A stretch of 64,000 nucleotides of DNA from Aralia elata (lineage: Eukaryota; Streptophyta; Magnoliopsida; Apiales; Araliaceae). The position numbers and the translations under genes were made by a program. The stretch is from positions 76,128,272 through 76,192,271 of the forward strand of contig CM068385.1 of NCBI GenBank assembly GCA_034770075.1, in the 5' to 3' direction. How positions within the stretch are numbered: position 1 is the stretch's first letter; every line of letters begins with the position of its first letter. Below are positions 11,597-23,286 of this stretch, piece after piece. Under the pieces are notes generated by a model. The model ran no database searches. It saw nothing but the letters and a program-made list of their open reading frames with translations, and was not told the DNA's origin.

Positions 11597-12726
11597 GTTG
11601 AATGTGCGGGCTGTTGGCCTGTTGGCTTGACTGGTGGTGCCCCGTAGCTCAACCGGTTGTTATTCCCGCTGTTGTTGTTGCTCCTGTTGCCACTCCCGAC
11701 GTCGCCCTTCCTCTTCGGACAGTCCTTAATTTGGTGGTCGGGTGTTCCACAAGAGAAACATCCTCCTTTCTGTTTGTTCGGACACTAGGGAACCATGTGC
11801 CCCGGTTGTCCACACCGGTAACAAACACTTTTCCCTTTCATGCATTCCCCAATGTGGTTTTTCCCACAATTGCTACACCTGCCAGTTTTCCTCGCCTCCC
11901 CTCCAGATTGGTTTCCTCCGAATTTATTGCTCCCGAACGATTGGCTTTCAGTCCATTTGCGCTTATTGGGGTTGCTGCCTCCGCTGCTCCCTGCCTTGGC
12001 AGCCTCATGGTTCTTCTTTCTGTCCTGATTAAATCGGGCTACTGCTTCATTGCCCCCTTCCGTAATGATAGCCCTTTCCAGCAACTCCGAGAAGTTCTTA
12101 ATCTTCAATATTGCGACTGACTTCTGTACCTATGGTTTTAGTCTCAGCTCAAACCTTTTTGCCTTCCTGGCCTCGGTGTCTACCTGGTGTGGGGCAAATC
12201 GGGCCAGCTCATTGAACTTCGCCGCGTACTCTGCGACAGTCATATTTCCCTGTTTCAGTTCCAGAAACTTAGCTTCCATATCTTGCTGTGTGTTCTCCGG
12301 GAAATAATTTTCGAAGAACAACTCTTTAAATCTTTCCCACGGAATGACTCCGTCACCTGCTCGACCCTTATGGGCCTTCCACCAACAGTTAGCCTCGCCC
12401 TTCAGCATGAACGTGGCAAATCCTGTCTTTTGTTCCTCGGCCACCCGTGCGACCTCGAAGACCTTTTCTATCTCTTCGATCCAGGTCTGTGCTTCGATTG
12501 GGTTAAGAGTTCCCTTGAACTCGGGTGGTCCGACCAGCTTAAAATCTTTAAAATTTGCCAAATGATGCATTGGCTCGGGTGCTGGTTGGGTCCCTCCAGG
12601 TGGCGGCCTTGACTGCATGGTTTCTGCCAGCATCTCCGCGAACATTCTCATTGGATTGGATTGATTTCCAACCTCACTTTCTGACTCTTCAACCTGCCGG
12701 TTACGTGGTCGTCCTCTTGGCGGCAT
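11597..12726 (-). pseudogene. Tekay copy 1 gag (capsid and zinc knuckles)
   Basis: Starts at ATG 12726 with a basic MPPRGRPRNR leader. It contains a Retrotrans_gag-type capsid domain (WIEEIEKVFEV ... CWWKAHKGRAG ... FFENYFPE ... VAEYAAKFNELARFAP). Downstream are one degenerate knuckle (CSNCGKNHIGEC) and two CCHC knuckles (CYRCGQPGH... and CFSCGTPDHQIKDC). Stops interrupt it at 12130-12132 (after capsid) and 11785-11787 (inside the second knuckle), and a frame change precedes the protease. All are also present in copy 2, so they predate the duplication. The long plus-strand frames over this segment (11602-12120, 12187-12612) are antisense shadows. Confidence 0.87.
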
Positions 12727-13127
12727 GATTTGATAAGAAAAATCGCTGACTTTTACCTATAGTTTTATATTTTACACAATATGACATTACGATCAGCAAT
12801 CAAGGGTAAAAACATCTATCAACACATTTAATTCAATTGAAACAACTGCATTTATATTGATATACCACTGTTTTGTTACAAAGACTAAACCTGTGGCATA
12901 CTTCTATAAATGCGCCACTGTGTGCCCCATCAATCATTAATCATTCCCCTGAGACAAAAGTGGGGAATCCTAACTTTCCATCCCTCAAAACAACAAAAGT
13001 TGGGGTTTAACTGCTACCCCAAACATGAAAACAAATATAGAATTCCACAAGACAAGCATGAATACGTTCCTAATATAACAAAAAGTGAGACTGACTGTAC
13101 TAAAGACAAAACAACCATCATATCACG
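12727..13127. other. Spacer between pre-gag ORF and gag, copy 1
   Basis: About 400 bp without a credible gene. It is AT-rich with stops in all minus-strand frames, so the pre-gag ORF is a separate cistron, not a Gag fusion. The same spacer in copy 2 is 25107-25507. Confidence 0.6.
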
Positions 13128-13958
13128 TCACTGAACGTCGTGACGAATCCGTGCCTGCTGACCAAAAGAGAATGCTCCACCCCCGACCCTGCGACGAACA
13201 GAGCGATTAGACTCCCCTATCTCAGTCCAGGGCCTCTTGTAGGCTGCATCTAAAGCATATCCTAGGGTCTCTATCCTCACTGCTCTGGCCTCCAGCTGGT
13301 CCTCTAACTGATCCACCCTTCTGGCCTCCCTGACCCAGGCCTCTCTGACATGCATCCTTTTAGACACCTCCAGCCCAAACTCAAACCTCATGGCCTCCTG
13401 CTTGGCCTTCAGATGGGCGATCTGCAGATCCTTCTACTCCTGCCTCTCTCTCAACTCAGCGTTTCGGGCCACTAGCTGATGTAGCAGTGGTCCGATCTGC
13501 TGCGCTGAGGACTCGTAATCCTGCAGCTGTACCTTCGCCACTCCCAACTCATGCTCGAGCTGATAGGCTAGGTCTCTATACTGGTCCTCTCTGATCTGGT
13601 GGGTCTGATTCTGCTCCTCCAGATGAGCTATCCAAGCCTCCAGTTCCTCGTTCCTGCTGGTCAGTCCCTCAATGATATCGTCGGCAGTGGACCCCATGCC
13701 ATCAACATAAGCAGGTGGCTCCTCTCCCTAGGTCTCGGGGTCCTCCTCACTGTCATCCGGGTCTTGACTACCGGATCTCATCACCCTACCTATAACAGGC
13801 TCTGGTAGCTCCCTCAGATAGTCCTCCTCTGGCTCGGACTCCTCCGGTGGTACCCCTGGGGCAATAGGAGCATACCCCACCAACTGCTCAACAACTATTG
13901 GTATATCTAGGAATGTCTCCTCCTCCTGGGTCCCACTAGTCCCTTCCCTGTCAGCCAT
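13128..13958 (-). pseudogene. Pre-gag coiled-coil ORF, copy 1
   Basis: ATG at 13958 (MADREGTSG) opens an about 276-codon frame lying between the PBS and gag. The N-terminal third is acidic and Pro/Glu-rich (PEESEPEEDYLRELPEPV). The remainder is Glu/Gln/Arg-rich with heptad-like hydrophobic spacing (EELEAWIAHLEEQNQTHQ; REARRVDQLEDQLEARAV) and looks like a long coiled coil. The last ~40 residues are basic. Two in-frame TAG codons (13728-13730 and 13434-13436) interrupt it and recur in copy 2. It is not a gag, pro or pol domain. A diverged open homologue begins at 63636, so the frame is selected in this lineage. Function unknown; a structural or RNA/particle role is only a guess. Confidence 0.75.
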
Positions 13959-14186
13959 CCTACAAACACAGACAGAGATAACAAATATCAGTATCATAAT
14001 AAAATATGTTCATTGATAGAATGAAATGATATTTTATCATGTACAACTCGGCTTGGTAGATTTCCACAATCCACCCCCAAACAAGACCATTACCTGAATC
14101 TCCTTGATTCATATCCTAGCGTACTCAATACGAGTTTAATGCTAAGGTTATAACCTAGGTTTCGCGATCCTAAAGTTTATAACCTA
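13959..14186 (-). other. Untranslated leader, copy 1
   Basis: This leader between PBS and the pre-gag ATG is conserved with the right-end element (63446-63635), including a block AAAATATCATTTCATT and a GTTTGTAG|G just before the ATG that resembles a 3' splice site. Confidence 0.6.
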
Positions 14187-14200
14187 TGGCTCTGATACCA
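14187..14200 (-). promoter_or_regulatory. Primer-binding site, initiator-Met tRNA type, copy 1
   Basis: The minus strand reads TGGTATCAGAGCCA three bases after the LTR end. This is complementary to the 3' end of plant initiator tRNA-Met as used by many plant LTR elements. Confidence 0.88.
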
Positions 14201-15983
14201 ACCTGTGACGCCCCCAAATTCGGATCTCCAAGTACCCGGATCTGGTCATCACGATCCAATACAACCATTCACCTCTAACAACATATGGTAACTAAAATGC
14301 GGAATATAATAAACATACGTTGTTTATTACAAAGGTGTTACTAGTCCCAGAATACAATAACCTTAAACACTTACACAAATCTATACCCTAAATAAATATC
14401 AGGGTTTAAATTACATTAACAGTAATTAACTACACATAAATTTAAAATCTGCTACATGAAGTCTATTACTTCATCTTTTCTTTCCCTTTGTTCTTCCCTG
14501 ACTTCTCGGGTTTAGCTGCAATGAAGTCATGATATAGCAAGGATGAGCAACGAGTTTGCTCAGCAAGTTTAAAGTACAACAATAAGGATATATCATGACG
14601 AAAGGAATATAGAAAGAGATTTCAACAATAGAATTATCAGAAGCAATAACAATAAATGCTTTTAGAACAATTGGTAGTCAAATAGACTTTGAACAATAAC
14701 TTCCAAAGGAGTCAATAGCTAGTTGACCCTCTGGTTACTGGCTACAGAATAAGTACTTGAGGGGATCAGCCTCGCGTACGCTATGTGTATGCATAACATT
14801 TAATTCCGCTAGTTGTACCTTATATACGGTACCTGGGGTACTCCCCTATAATAAAAGAAGTGTTCATTCAGTCTAAGAATCCTCACCATTGATTGGTTCG
14901 GATAGCTTTTATAAATTCTCACATACGTGCCTGACCGAGACAAGGGTTCAGACTTAATCATGAATAGTTCATAAATTTCGGAACTTTAAATAGATATACG
15001 AATTCAAATGCACGAGTGCGAATGTCAATGAATACATAGACGTGGAATAATTTTAAAAATAATTAGACCACTTAAGGCATGCTTGGAGATAAGATTCCAG
15101 CTTAAAGAATAACTTGCAATATTATATACCTTTTCGCACGAATTAAAATAATGCATAAGGTTTAGAAACTTGCTCAATGTAAAAGTTGAGTAAGATAGAA
15201 CTTGCCTGTTCGCTCAGCTACAGATAAAATTTAGCTTTAACTAATTGATCTTGAGTGACCTATCATTGGATAAAGTCGATTTATCAATTAATATGGCATA
15301 GTTGTATATTGGCACACCTTACTATACCATTTATTTGGCAGATAAACAATTTACCAATTACATTTAATTACTATCTAATCATTAGCTAAAACAGAAATTA
15401 ATTTAATGGCCTCTAGCTATTATTTAAAAATAAATAATAGTTAATCATGGTTACCTATTATTTGAGTACTCAACTATTCCCCTTATTTGTCTCTAAATAT
15501 GGGTTAATAATCCTTATTTATTATTTATAAAATAAATAATAAACTTATTTTGGTTTAAAGACAACAGAAAACAATTGATCACTTATTTAGTTTTACTCTT
15601 AATTACTATTTACCTTAGGGGTAATTGAGTAATTATTAATCTTGTTGCTTAGTTAACATTAATTAAATACTTAATGTATTAATTCTACACACACTCAATT
15701 ATTATATAATATTAGTTAAATAATCCTTAAGTGTTTATTATATTTTAAGGCCAAAAATAATTAACTTATAAATCTTACTTATACTTAATCATTATTTCAT
15801 TAATGATTAAGTAGTTGTTATCCTTATAGCTTTATCCATACCCAATTATTATTAATATTAATTAGAAAATAATTAGATATTTATTATCTTTGTTTATTAG
15901 GTAGCGTTAAACAATAAATAATTATTAAACACTCATTATCCTTATTTATTATAATAATAATTATTTCATTACTTTTATTCATA

Positions 15984-17996
15984 CTTAATTATTATTTAAT
16001 AATAATTAAATATTTATTAACTTTATTTATTATTTATTGATAAATAATAAATAATTGATATATTAATTTTATTCATACTTAATTATTATTTAATATTAAC
16101 TAAATAATAATTAAATAACTTAACTCATACTTGATTATTAGTTAAGCAATAATCAAATATTTATTTGCTTCATTTATTATTTAAGGACAAATAATAAATA
16201 GTTAATTTATTAACCTTGTTCATACTTAATTATTATTTAACAATAATTAAGTATGTATTATCTTTATTTATTATCAAATAATAAATAATTATTAACCTCA
16301 TTTATTATCGAGTAATAACTAACTATCTTTATTTATTATTTATTGGAAAATAATAAATAATTATTTATTAACCTTATTATTTAATATAAATTAAATATTT
16401 ATTAACTTTATTCATTATTTAATGCCGAATAATAAATTTATAATTTTTATTTGTACTTAATTATTATTCAACATTAATAGAATAATAACTAAATATTATT
16501 AAATATCTATTATCTTTGTTTATCATTTATTGATACAAAAATAAATTTACTCATTTATTCATATTTAATTATTATTTAATATTAATCAAATAATAATTAA
16601 ATATTTATTATCTTTATTTATTATTATATAACAAATAATTATTTTATTAACTTTATTTATACCTAATTATTATCTAATATTAATTAGATAAAAATTAAAT
16701 ATTTATTATCTTTATTTATTACTTATTTGATAAATAATAAGTAATTAATCCACAAATTAAATAATAATTAACTAACAATTAATTATTTTATTACTTGCTC
16801 TATAATAACCTATTTTTGCATAACACAATTATTTGTAGAACCCATAGTCTTGTTCCCCTATAGGCAGGCTATACTACAACAAAACAATCCCTGTAATCTT
16901 AATTCAAACTGTCCAGACCATCACTCACAGTACATGAAAAATTTACAAAGCCCATTATACAAAACCTAAGTGTGATTTAAGCAATGTGTTTTGACTATTC
17001 CCTTCAATATCAACTGGAACTCAAATTGCAATTAACAGTTATATGGATACAATGCTGATTATCATACCCAAAAGAAACCAAGGTTTGATTTTTATGTGCA
17101 ACAAGGCTGTCGACAGAAATATTGAACACCAACATGAATCACAACCTTGTTTAGGCATTTCAACAAACATCTTGTGGGCTTAATGTCTATCAATACTGGC
17201 ATATACATACTATACAAGTTGTACTGCCCGAACCTTTAAGGTTCATCAACACTAAATTCCCAACAACAAACAACAAACAAAAGTAACACAATTCAATACC
17301 AGATTCTTAATCAAGATAAACCAACACAATACAGTATTGTGAAATCAACCAAGAACAATCCTAATACAATAATCACAACTACTAACCAGAGAAGGAAAAT
17401 TCTTAAAATCTAAATCACAAAATTGTTATAGCAGTTTACTGCTATACCTTGAACTTGATCGAATGGCAATCCTTCTTCTTTTTCCACAATAATCAACGAA
17501 CCCAGACATTCACCTCTTGTTCACCCGCGTCTGACCTCCCCTGTTTTCTCCTCTCTGCGACTTGCTTCTCTCTCTCTAATGTGGACTCACAAAGCTCGGT
17601 AGCTGGGCTAGGGTTTGGACGCCCAATTTATAGGAGAAATTCTACCCGCTTGCTGGGTCTTACCCCAATCGTTCGCACTTTTGACCGTTGGTAAGAAAGA
17701 GGCAGCGACTGACGGCTTCCATCATTCCCCAGCTGGGTTCGGCCGGCACCTCGAGCAGCGTGGTCCCGTCGGTCGACTCATCGGATTTTTGGAACCCCTG
17801 GTTCGTTTGGTTGTCCTTTGGTCGTTGATATCCTTCCCCGCTTCGTCCGCTGGTCACCCACGCTGTCGCTGGCGCTCGCCTGGCGACTCTCCCTTCAATC
17901 AATCGCTCACACCCCATCCGATTGATTGAAAAGCTAGGGCTTGCTTTGGTTGGAGTTGAGGTGAGGGTTAGATAGTTGGTATAACTGAATTGAGGG
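15984..17996. repeat. Tandem duplication within the middle LTR, first copy
   Basis: This 2.01-kb block of LTR sequence starts CTTAATTATT in the AT-rich array and ends before the CTT of GAGGGCTT. It repeats immediately at 17997-20010 with about 99% identity by eye. It includes the predicted promoter (TATA at 17626-17632). Confidence 0.9.
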
Positions 17997-20010
17997 CTTA
18001 ATTATTATTTAATAATAATTAAATATTTATTAACTTTATTTATTATTTATTGATAAATAATAAATAATTGATATATTAATTTTATTCATACTTAATTATT
18101 ATTTAATATTAACTAAATAATAATTAAATAACTTAACTCATACTTGATTATTAGTTAAGCAATAATCAAATATTTATTTGCTTCATTTATTATTTAAGGA
18201 CAAATAATAAATAGTTGATTTATTAACCTTGTTCATACTTAATTATTATTTAACAATAATTAAGTATGTATTATCTTTATTTATTATCAAATAATAAATA
18301 ATTATTAACCTCATTTATTATCGAGTAATAACTAACTATCTTTATTTATTATTTATTAGAAAATAATAAATAATTATTTATTAACCTTATTATTTAATAT
18401 AAATTAAATATTTATTAACTTTATTCATTATTTAATGCCGAATAATAAATTTATAATTTTTATTTGTACTTAATTATTATTCAACATTAATAGAATAATA
18501 ACTAAATATTATTAAATATCTATTATCTTTTTTTATCATTTATTGATACAAAAATAAATTTTACTCATTTATTCATATTTAATTATTATTTAATATTAAT
18601 CAAATAATAATTAAATATTTATTATCTTTATTTATTATTATATAACAAATAATTATTTTATTAACTTTATTTATACCTAATTATTATCTAATATTAATTA
18701 GATAAAAATTAAATATTTATTATCTTTATTTATTACTTATTTGATAAATAATAAGTAATTAATCCACAAATTAAATAATAATTAACTAACAATTAATTAT
18801 TTTATTACTTGCTCTATAATAACCTATTTTTGCATAACACAATTATTTGTAGAACCCATAGTCTTGTTCCCCTATAGGCATGCTACACTACAACAAAACA
18901 ATCCCTGTAATCTTAATTCAAATTGTCCAGACCATCACTCACAGTACATGAAAAATTTACAAAGCCCATTATACAAAACCTAAGTGTGATTTAAGCAATG
19001 TGTTTTGACTATTCCCTTCAATATCAACTGGAACTCAAATTGCAATTAACAGTTATATGGATACAATGCTGATTATCATACCCAAAAGAAACCAAGGTTT
19101 GATTTTTATGTGCAACAAGGCTGTCGACAGAAATATTGAACACCAACATGAATCACAACCTTGTTTAGGCATTTCAACAAACATCTTGTGGGCTTAATGT
19201 CTATCAATACTGGCATATACATACTATACAAGTTGTACTGCCCGAACCTTTAAGGTTCATCAACACTAAATTCCCAACAACAAACAACAAACAAAAGTAA
19301 CACAATTCAATACCAGATTCTTAATCAAGATAAACCAACACAATACAGTATTGTGAAATCAACCAAGAACAATCCTAATACAATAATCACAACTACTAAC
19401 CAGAGAAGGAAAATACTTAAAATCTAAATCACAAAATTGTTATAGCAGTTTACTGCTATACCTTGAACTTGATCGAATGGCAATCCTTCTTCTTTTTCCA
19501 CAATAATCAACGAACCCAGACATTCACCTCTTGTTCACCCGCGTCTGACCTCCCCTGTTTTCTCCTCTCTGCGACTTGCTTCTCTCTCTCTAATGTGGAC
19601 TCACAAAGCTCGGTAGCTGGGCTAGGGTTTGGACGCCCAATTTATAGGAGAAATTCTACCCGCTTGCTGGGTCTTACCCCAATCGTTTGCACTTTTGACC
19701 GTTGGTAAGAAAGAGGCAGCGACTGACGGCTTCCATCATTCCCCAGCTGGGTTCGGCCGGCACCTCGAGCAGCGTGGTCCCGTCGGTCGACTCATCGGAT
19801 TTCTAGAACCCCTGGTTCGTTTGGTTGTCCTTTGGTCGTTGATATCCTTCCCCGCTTCGTCCGCTGGCCACCCACGCTGTCGCTGGCGCTCGCCTGGCGA
19901 CTCTCCCTTCAATCAATCGCTCACACCCCATCCGATTGATTGAAAAGCTAGGGCTTACTTTGGTTGAAGTTGAGGTGAGGGTTAGATAGTTGGTATGACT
20001 GAATTGAGGG
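17997..20010. repeat. Tandem duplication within the middle LTR, second copy
   Basis: The junction GAGGG|CTT|AATTATT is the point where sequence expected to continue GAGGGCTTGAGG jumps back to the AT-rich array. CTT is shared by both parents of the junction, a 3-bp microhomology. A few private differences exist (for example GTTGATTTATT near 18215 and CATGCTACACT near 18881). It has a second predicted TATA at 19640-19646. Confidence 0.9.
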
Positions 20011-20507
20011 CTTGAGGTTTTTCCCAAATTGATTTCGTTGCCTTGAAACTCTTCCCAAATGAAATTGCCGGTTGCCCCAAATTAAAGGAAAACGGATCGA
20101 CCCGAGTGGACTTTGCCCAACCTGCTGGAAATTAATTTGGGTTTAACCCAATAGTTGGGCCGGTTGAAATAGAAAGGAGAGATGGCCCAATAGGAAAATA
20201 AAGAGGTTTTGGGCTCAGCTAAAATTGGTTCGGCCCAGCAGTGAATGGAAAGGAATTTGGGCCAACCAAAATTAAAAAGATTGGGCCAATTTATTAATTA
20301 GGGTTAATACTCCATACTTTTAGTATTTAATTTAAATGATCACTTAATTGCTTAATCGCTTGAAATATTTTTTTTTTTTGGACCACGTATTTATATAATT
20401 AAATAATAATACCTACATGGATCCAATTAAATTCGTAAAATTAAATAAAACGGATTTCATACATCAAAATAAATTAACACAGTATTTAAAAATTTCTGGA
20501 CATTACA

Positions 20508-20520
20508 TCCTCTCCCCCTT
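20508..20520 (-). promoter_or_regulatory. Polypurine tract of internal copy 2
   Basis: Identical to the tract at 8128-8140 and directly abutting the middle LTR. Confidence 0.85.
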
Positions 20521-20554
20521 ATAAAAATTCCGTCCTCGGAATTTCAATCTAAGG

Positions 20555-21364
20555 TTACTCAAATAACTGGGGGTAATTTGCTCTCATCTTCTCTTCGAGT
20601 TCCCACGTAGCTTCTTCCACCGCGTGGTTTCTCCAGAGAACTTTAACAGAATGAATGGTTTTATTCCTCAGCCTCTGTTCCTTCCTATCAAGTATTTGGA
20701 CAGGAATCTCCTCGTACGATAAGTCCCTTTCGACTTGAATTGGTTCATAGGCGATGACATGCTTATAGTCTGGCTTATATGGACGTAATACTGATACATG
20801 AAACACGTTGTGAATGTGCTCAAGCTCAGGGGGTAATGCTACCTCGTACGCCACTTCGCCTATTCTCCTTAATATTTCAAAAGGTCCTATGAACCTAGGG
20901 CTCAACTTGCCCTTCTTCCCAAAACGAATCTTCCCTTTCCAGGGAGATACCTTCAGAAACACAAAGCTTCCGACTTCAAAGTCTCGTTTCTGACGATGTA
21001 AGTCAGCATACTTCTTCTGGCGATCCTGGGCTGCTACTAACCGCTGTCTTATCACCTTAATAATTTCCACGGTTTGTTGTACCAATTCTGGTCCCAACAA
21101 TCTCCGTTCACCAACTTCATCCCAACACAACGGTGTTCGACACTTCCTTCCATACAATGCTTCGTACGGTGGCATACCAATGCTAGCATGGTAACTATTG
21201 TTGTAGGCGAACTCTACTAGTGGAAAGTGATCGTCCCAACTGCCACTTAAGTCCATCACAACTGCCCGGAGCATGTCCTCTAGAGTCTGAATTGTTCGCT
21301 CACTCTGACCATCAGTCTGAGGGTGATATGCCGTACTCATTCTCAACTGTGTTCCTAGTCTCTC
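20555..21364 (-). pseudogene. Tekay copy 2 integrase C-terminal part with chromodomain-like tail
   Basis: Counterpart of 8175-8984, with the same motifs: YHPQTDGQSERT with catalytic Glu, GPFEI block, and VLWRNHAVEEATWE tail. It is preceded by the same in-frame TAG (21365-21367). It differs from copy 1 at a few residues (DDHFPLVEF, RLVAAQ, WELEEK). It reads uninterrupted to its own stop at 20555. Confidence 0.88.
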
Positions 21365-22300
21365 CTATAGACTTCTCCAAAAATTTGACGTGAAGCGCGG
21401 ATCTCTGTCAGATACAATAGACACCGGCACTCTATGTCGTGATACTATCTCCTTCACGTAAAGTTTCGCCAATTGCTCCAATTTGTACCTGATCTTGATC
21501 GGTAGAAAATGGGCAGACTTGGTCAAACGATCTATAATCACCCAGATGGCGTCTAGACCCTTCTGTGTTGTCGGAAGTCCTACCACAAAATCCATTGTGA
21601 TGTGCTCCCACTTCCACTCTGGAATCTCCAAAGGTTGCAACAATCCGCTCGGTCGCTGGTGCTCTGCCTTAACCCTCTGGCAAGTTAAACATCGGCTGAC
21701 GTATTCTGCGACTTCTCCTTTCAAATGCGGCCACCAATAATGCTGACACAGATCTTGATACATCTTGGTGCTACCTGGATGTACCGAGAATCTCGTATTA
21801 TGGGCCTCCTGTAATATCTCTTCCCTTAAGTCTGGTACATAGGGTATCCAGATCCTTCCCTCCAATCTTAGCAGCCCTGTGCTGTCAACCTTGAACTTCA
21901 ACGTTTTTCCCTCCGATAGTTGTTTCTTAATAACAAGGTACTCTCCATCAAACTCTTGAGCCTCCTTTATCTTATCCAGCAGAGTCGGACCTGCTGTTAC
22001 GGTAAATAGTACTTCGTCCGTCTCCATCGGATACTTAACCTCCAATTCCAGACGTTCAAAGTCCCTTACCAATTCCTCTTGAACTATCAGCTGCATTAAT
22101 TTCACCTTACCCTTCCTACTTAAGGCACCAGCCACTACATTTGCTTTGCCCGGATGGTACAGAATTTCACAGTCGTAGTCTTTGATCAATTCCAACCATC
22201 GGCGCTGCCTCATGTTTAGCTCCTTCTGAGTGAAAATATATTTTAGACTTTTGTGATCTGTATATATCTCACACTTCTCCCGTATAGGTAGTGCCTCCAA
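21365..22300 (-). pseudogene. Tekay copy 2 RNase H end plus integrase N-terminal and core
   Basis: Counterpart of 8985-9920. The HHCC zinc-binding module and the first two DDE Asp residues (HITMDFVVGLP, IVSDRDPRF) are visible. A private change turns the conserved ADALSR block into AGALSR, removing a conserved Asp at the RNase H/connection end. It has FTSNFWRSL where copy 1 has FTSKFWRSL. The frame change from the RT frame near 22290 is shared with copy 1. Confidence 0.88.
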
Positions 22301-23286
22301 ATCTTCAAGGCGAAAACTACCGCTGCTAATTCCAGGTCATGAGTCGGGTACCCCTTCTCATAGTCCTTCAGCTGACGTGATGCGTACGTCACGACCTTGC
22401 CGTGCTGCATTAGCACACAGCCAAGACCTTTGTGTGACGCATCGCTATACACTACGAAACCCCCAGTGTTGTCGGGTAAGGTCAACACCGGTGCTTGGCT
22501 GAGTCTCTTCTTCAGCTCTATAAAACTTTCCTCACACTTCTCCGACCAAACGAACTTAACTGTTTTTCTAGTGAGATTGGTCAATGGCGATGCTATCTTC
22601 GAAAAATCCTGGATGAATCTCCGATAGTATCCTGCTAATCCTAAGAAACTCCGGATCTCTGTTGGCGTCTTCGGCTGTTCCCAGTTGATAACGGCTTCTA
22701 CTTTCGCTGGGTCCACCGAAACACCATTCTTGTCGATAACGTAACCCAGAAATTGCACCCTCTGTAACCAAAACTCACACTTAGAAAACTTTGCATACAA
22801 CTTCTCCTTCCTGAGAGCTTCCAATACAATCTTCAAATGTTCAGCATGTTCCTCCTCTGTCTCTGAATACACCAAGATGTCATCGATGAATACGACTACG
22901 AACTTATCCAAGTACTACTTGAACACTCTGTTCATCATATCCATGAATGCTGCTGGTGCATTCGTTAATCCAAATGACATTACCAGAAACTCGAAGTGCC
23001 CATAACGAGTCCTGAATGCAGTCTTCGGGATATCCTCCTGCCTCACCTTCAGCTGATGATAGTCTGTTCTTAGGTCGATTTTTGAAAAGTATTTCGCTCC
23101 CTTAAGTTGATCAAATAGATCGTCAATCCTAGGAAGCGGATACCTATTCTTAATCGTAACTTTGTTCAACTCCCGATAGTCGATACAAAGTCTCATCGAA
23201 CCATCTTTCTTCTTTACAAACAGAACTGGCGCTCCCCATGGGGACACACTCGGTCTGATGTAACCCTTGTCTAACAGTTCCTGTAG
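22243..23286 (-). pseudogene. Tekay copy 2 reverse transcriptase and RNase H start
   Basis: Same motif series as copy 1: WGAPVLFVKKKDGS, FGLTNAPAAFMD, VVFIDDILVYS, YSDASHKGLG. The copy 1 stop is absent here; this copy reads through at 23038-23040. Instead a private TAG at 22915-22917 falls between MNRVFK and the FIDD motif. It has SKIDLRTDYHQL where copy 1 keeps Gly. The TAA separating RT from protease (23287-23289) is shared. Confidence 0.9.

Larger units (their letters stand above)
14204..20507 (-). mobile_element. Middle hybrid LTR with internal 2.0-kb duplication (6,304 bp)
   Basis: It starts TGTGACGCCC next to the copy 1 PBS and ends ...GGACATTACA next to the copy 2 PPT. It therefore serves as 5' LTR for copy 1 and 3' LTR for copy 2. 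The left end carries the right LTR's variants (GCCCCCAAATTCGGATCTCC, CGGATCTGGTCATCACG, TGTTTATTAC, AAATCTATACC). The right end lacks the right LTR's ATTT expansion (30607-30635) and other changes and instead matches the left LTR. It contains the tandem duplication described separately and has no TSD of its own. Confidence 0.9.

Noticed and set aside
11602..12612. Long plus-strand frames (172 and 141 codons) opposite gag, with equivalents at 23982-24992
   Set aside because: Antisense shadows of gag: the minus strand has capsid and zinc-knuckle motifs, while the plus frames have no domain and unnatural Cys/Phe/Leu-rich composition.
17449..17694. 81-codon frames at 17449, 19463 and 29714 (MNLIEWQSFFF...)
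   Set aside because: Non-ATG start in a pyrimidine-rich LTR stretch. In the left LTR the same sequence differs at the start codon, so the frame is not maintained.
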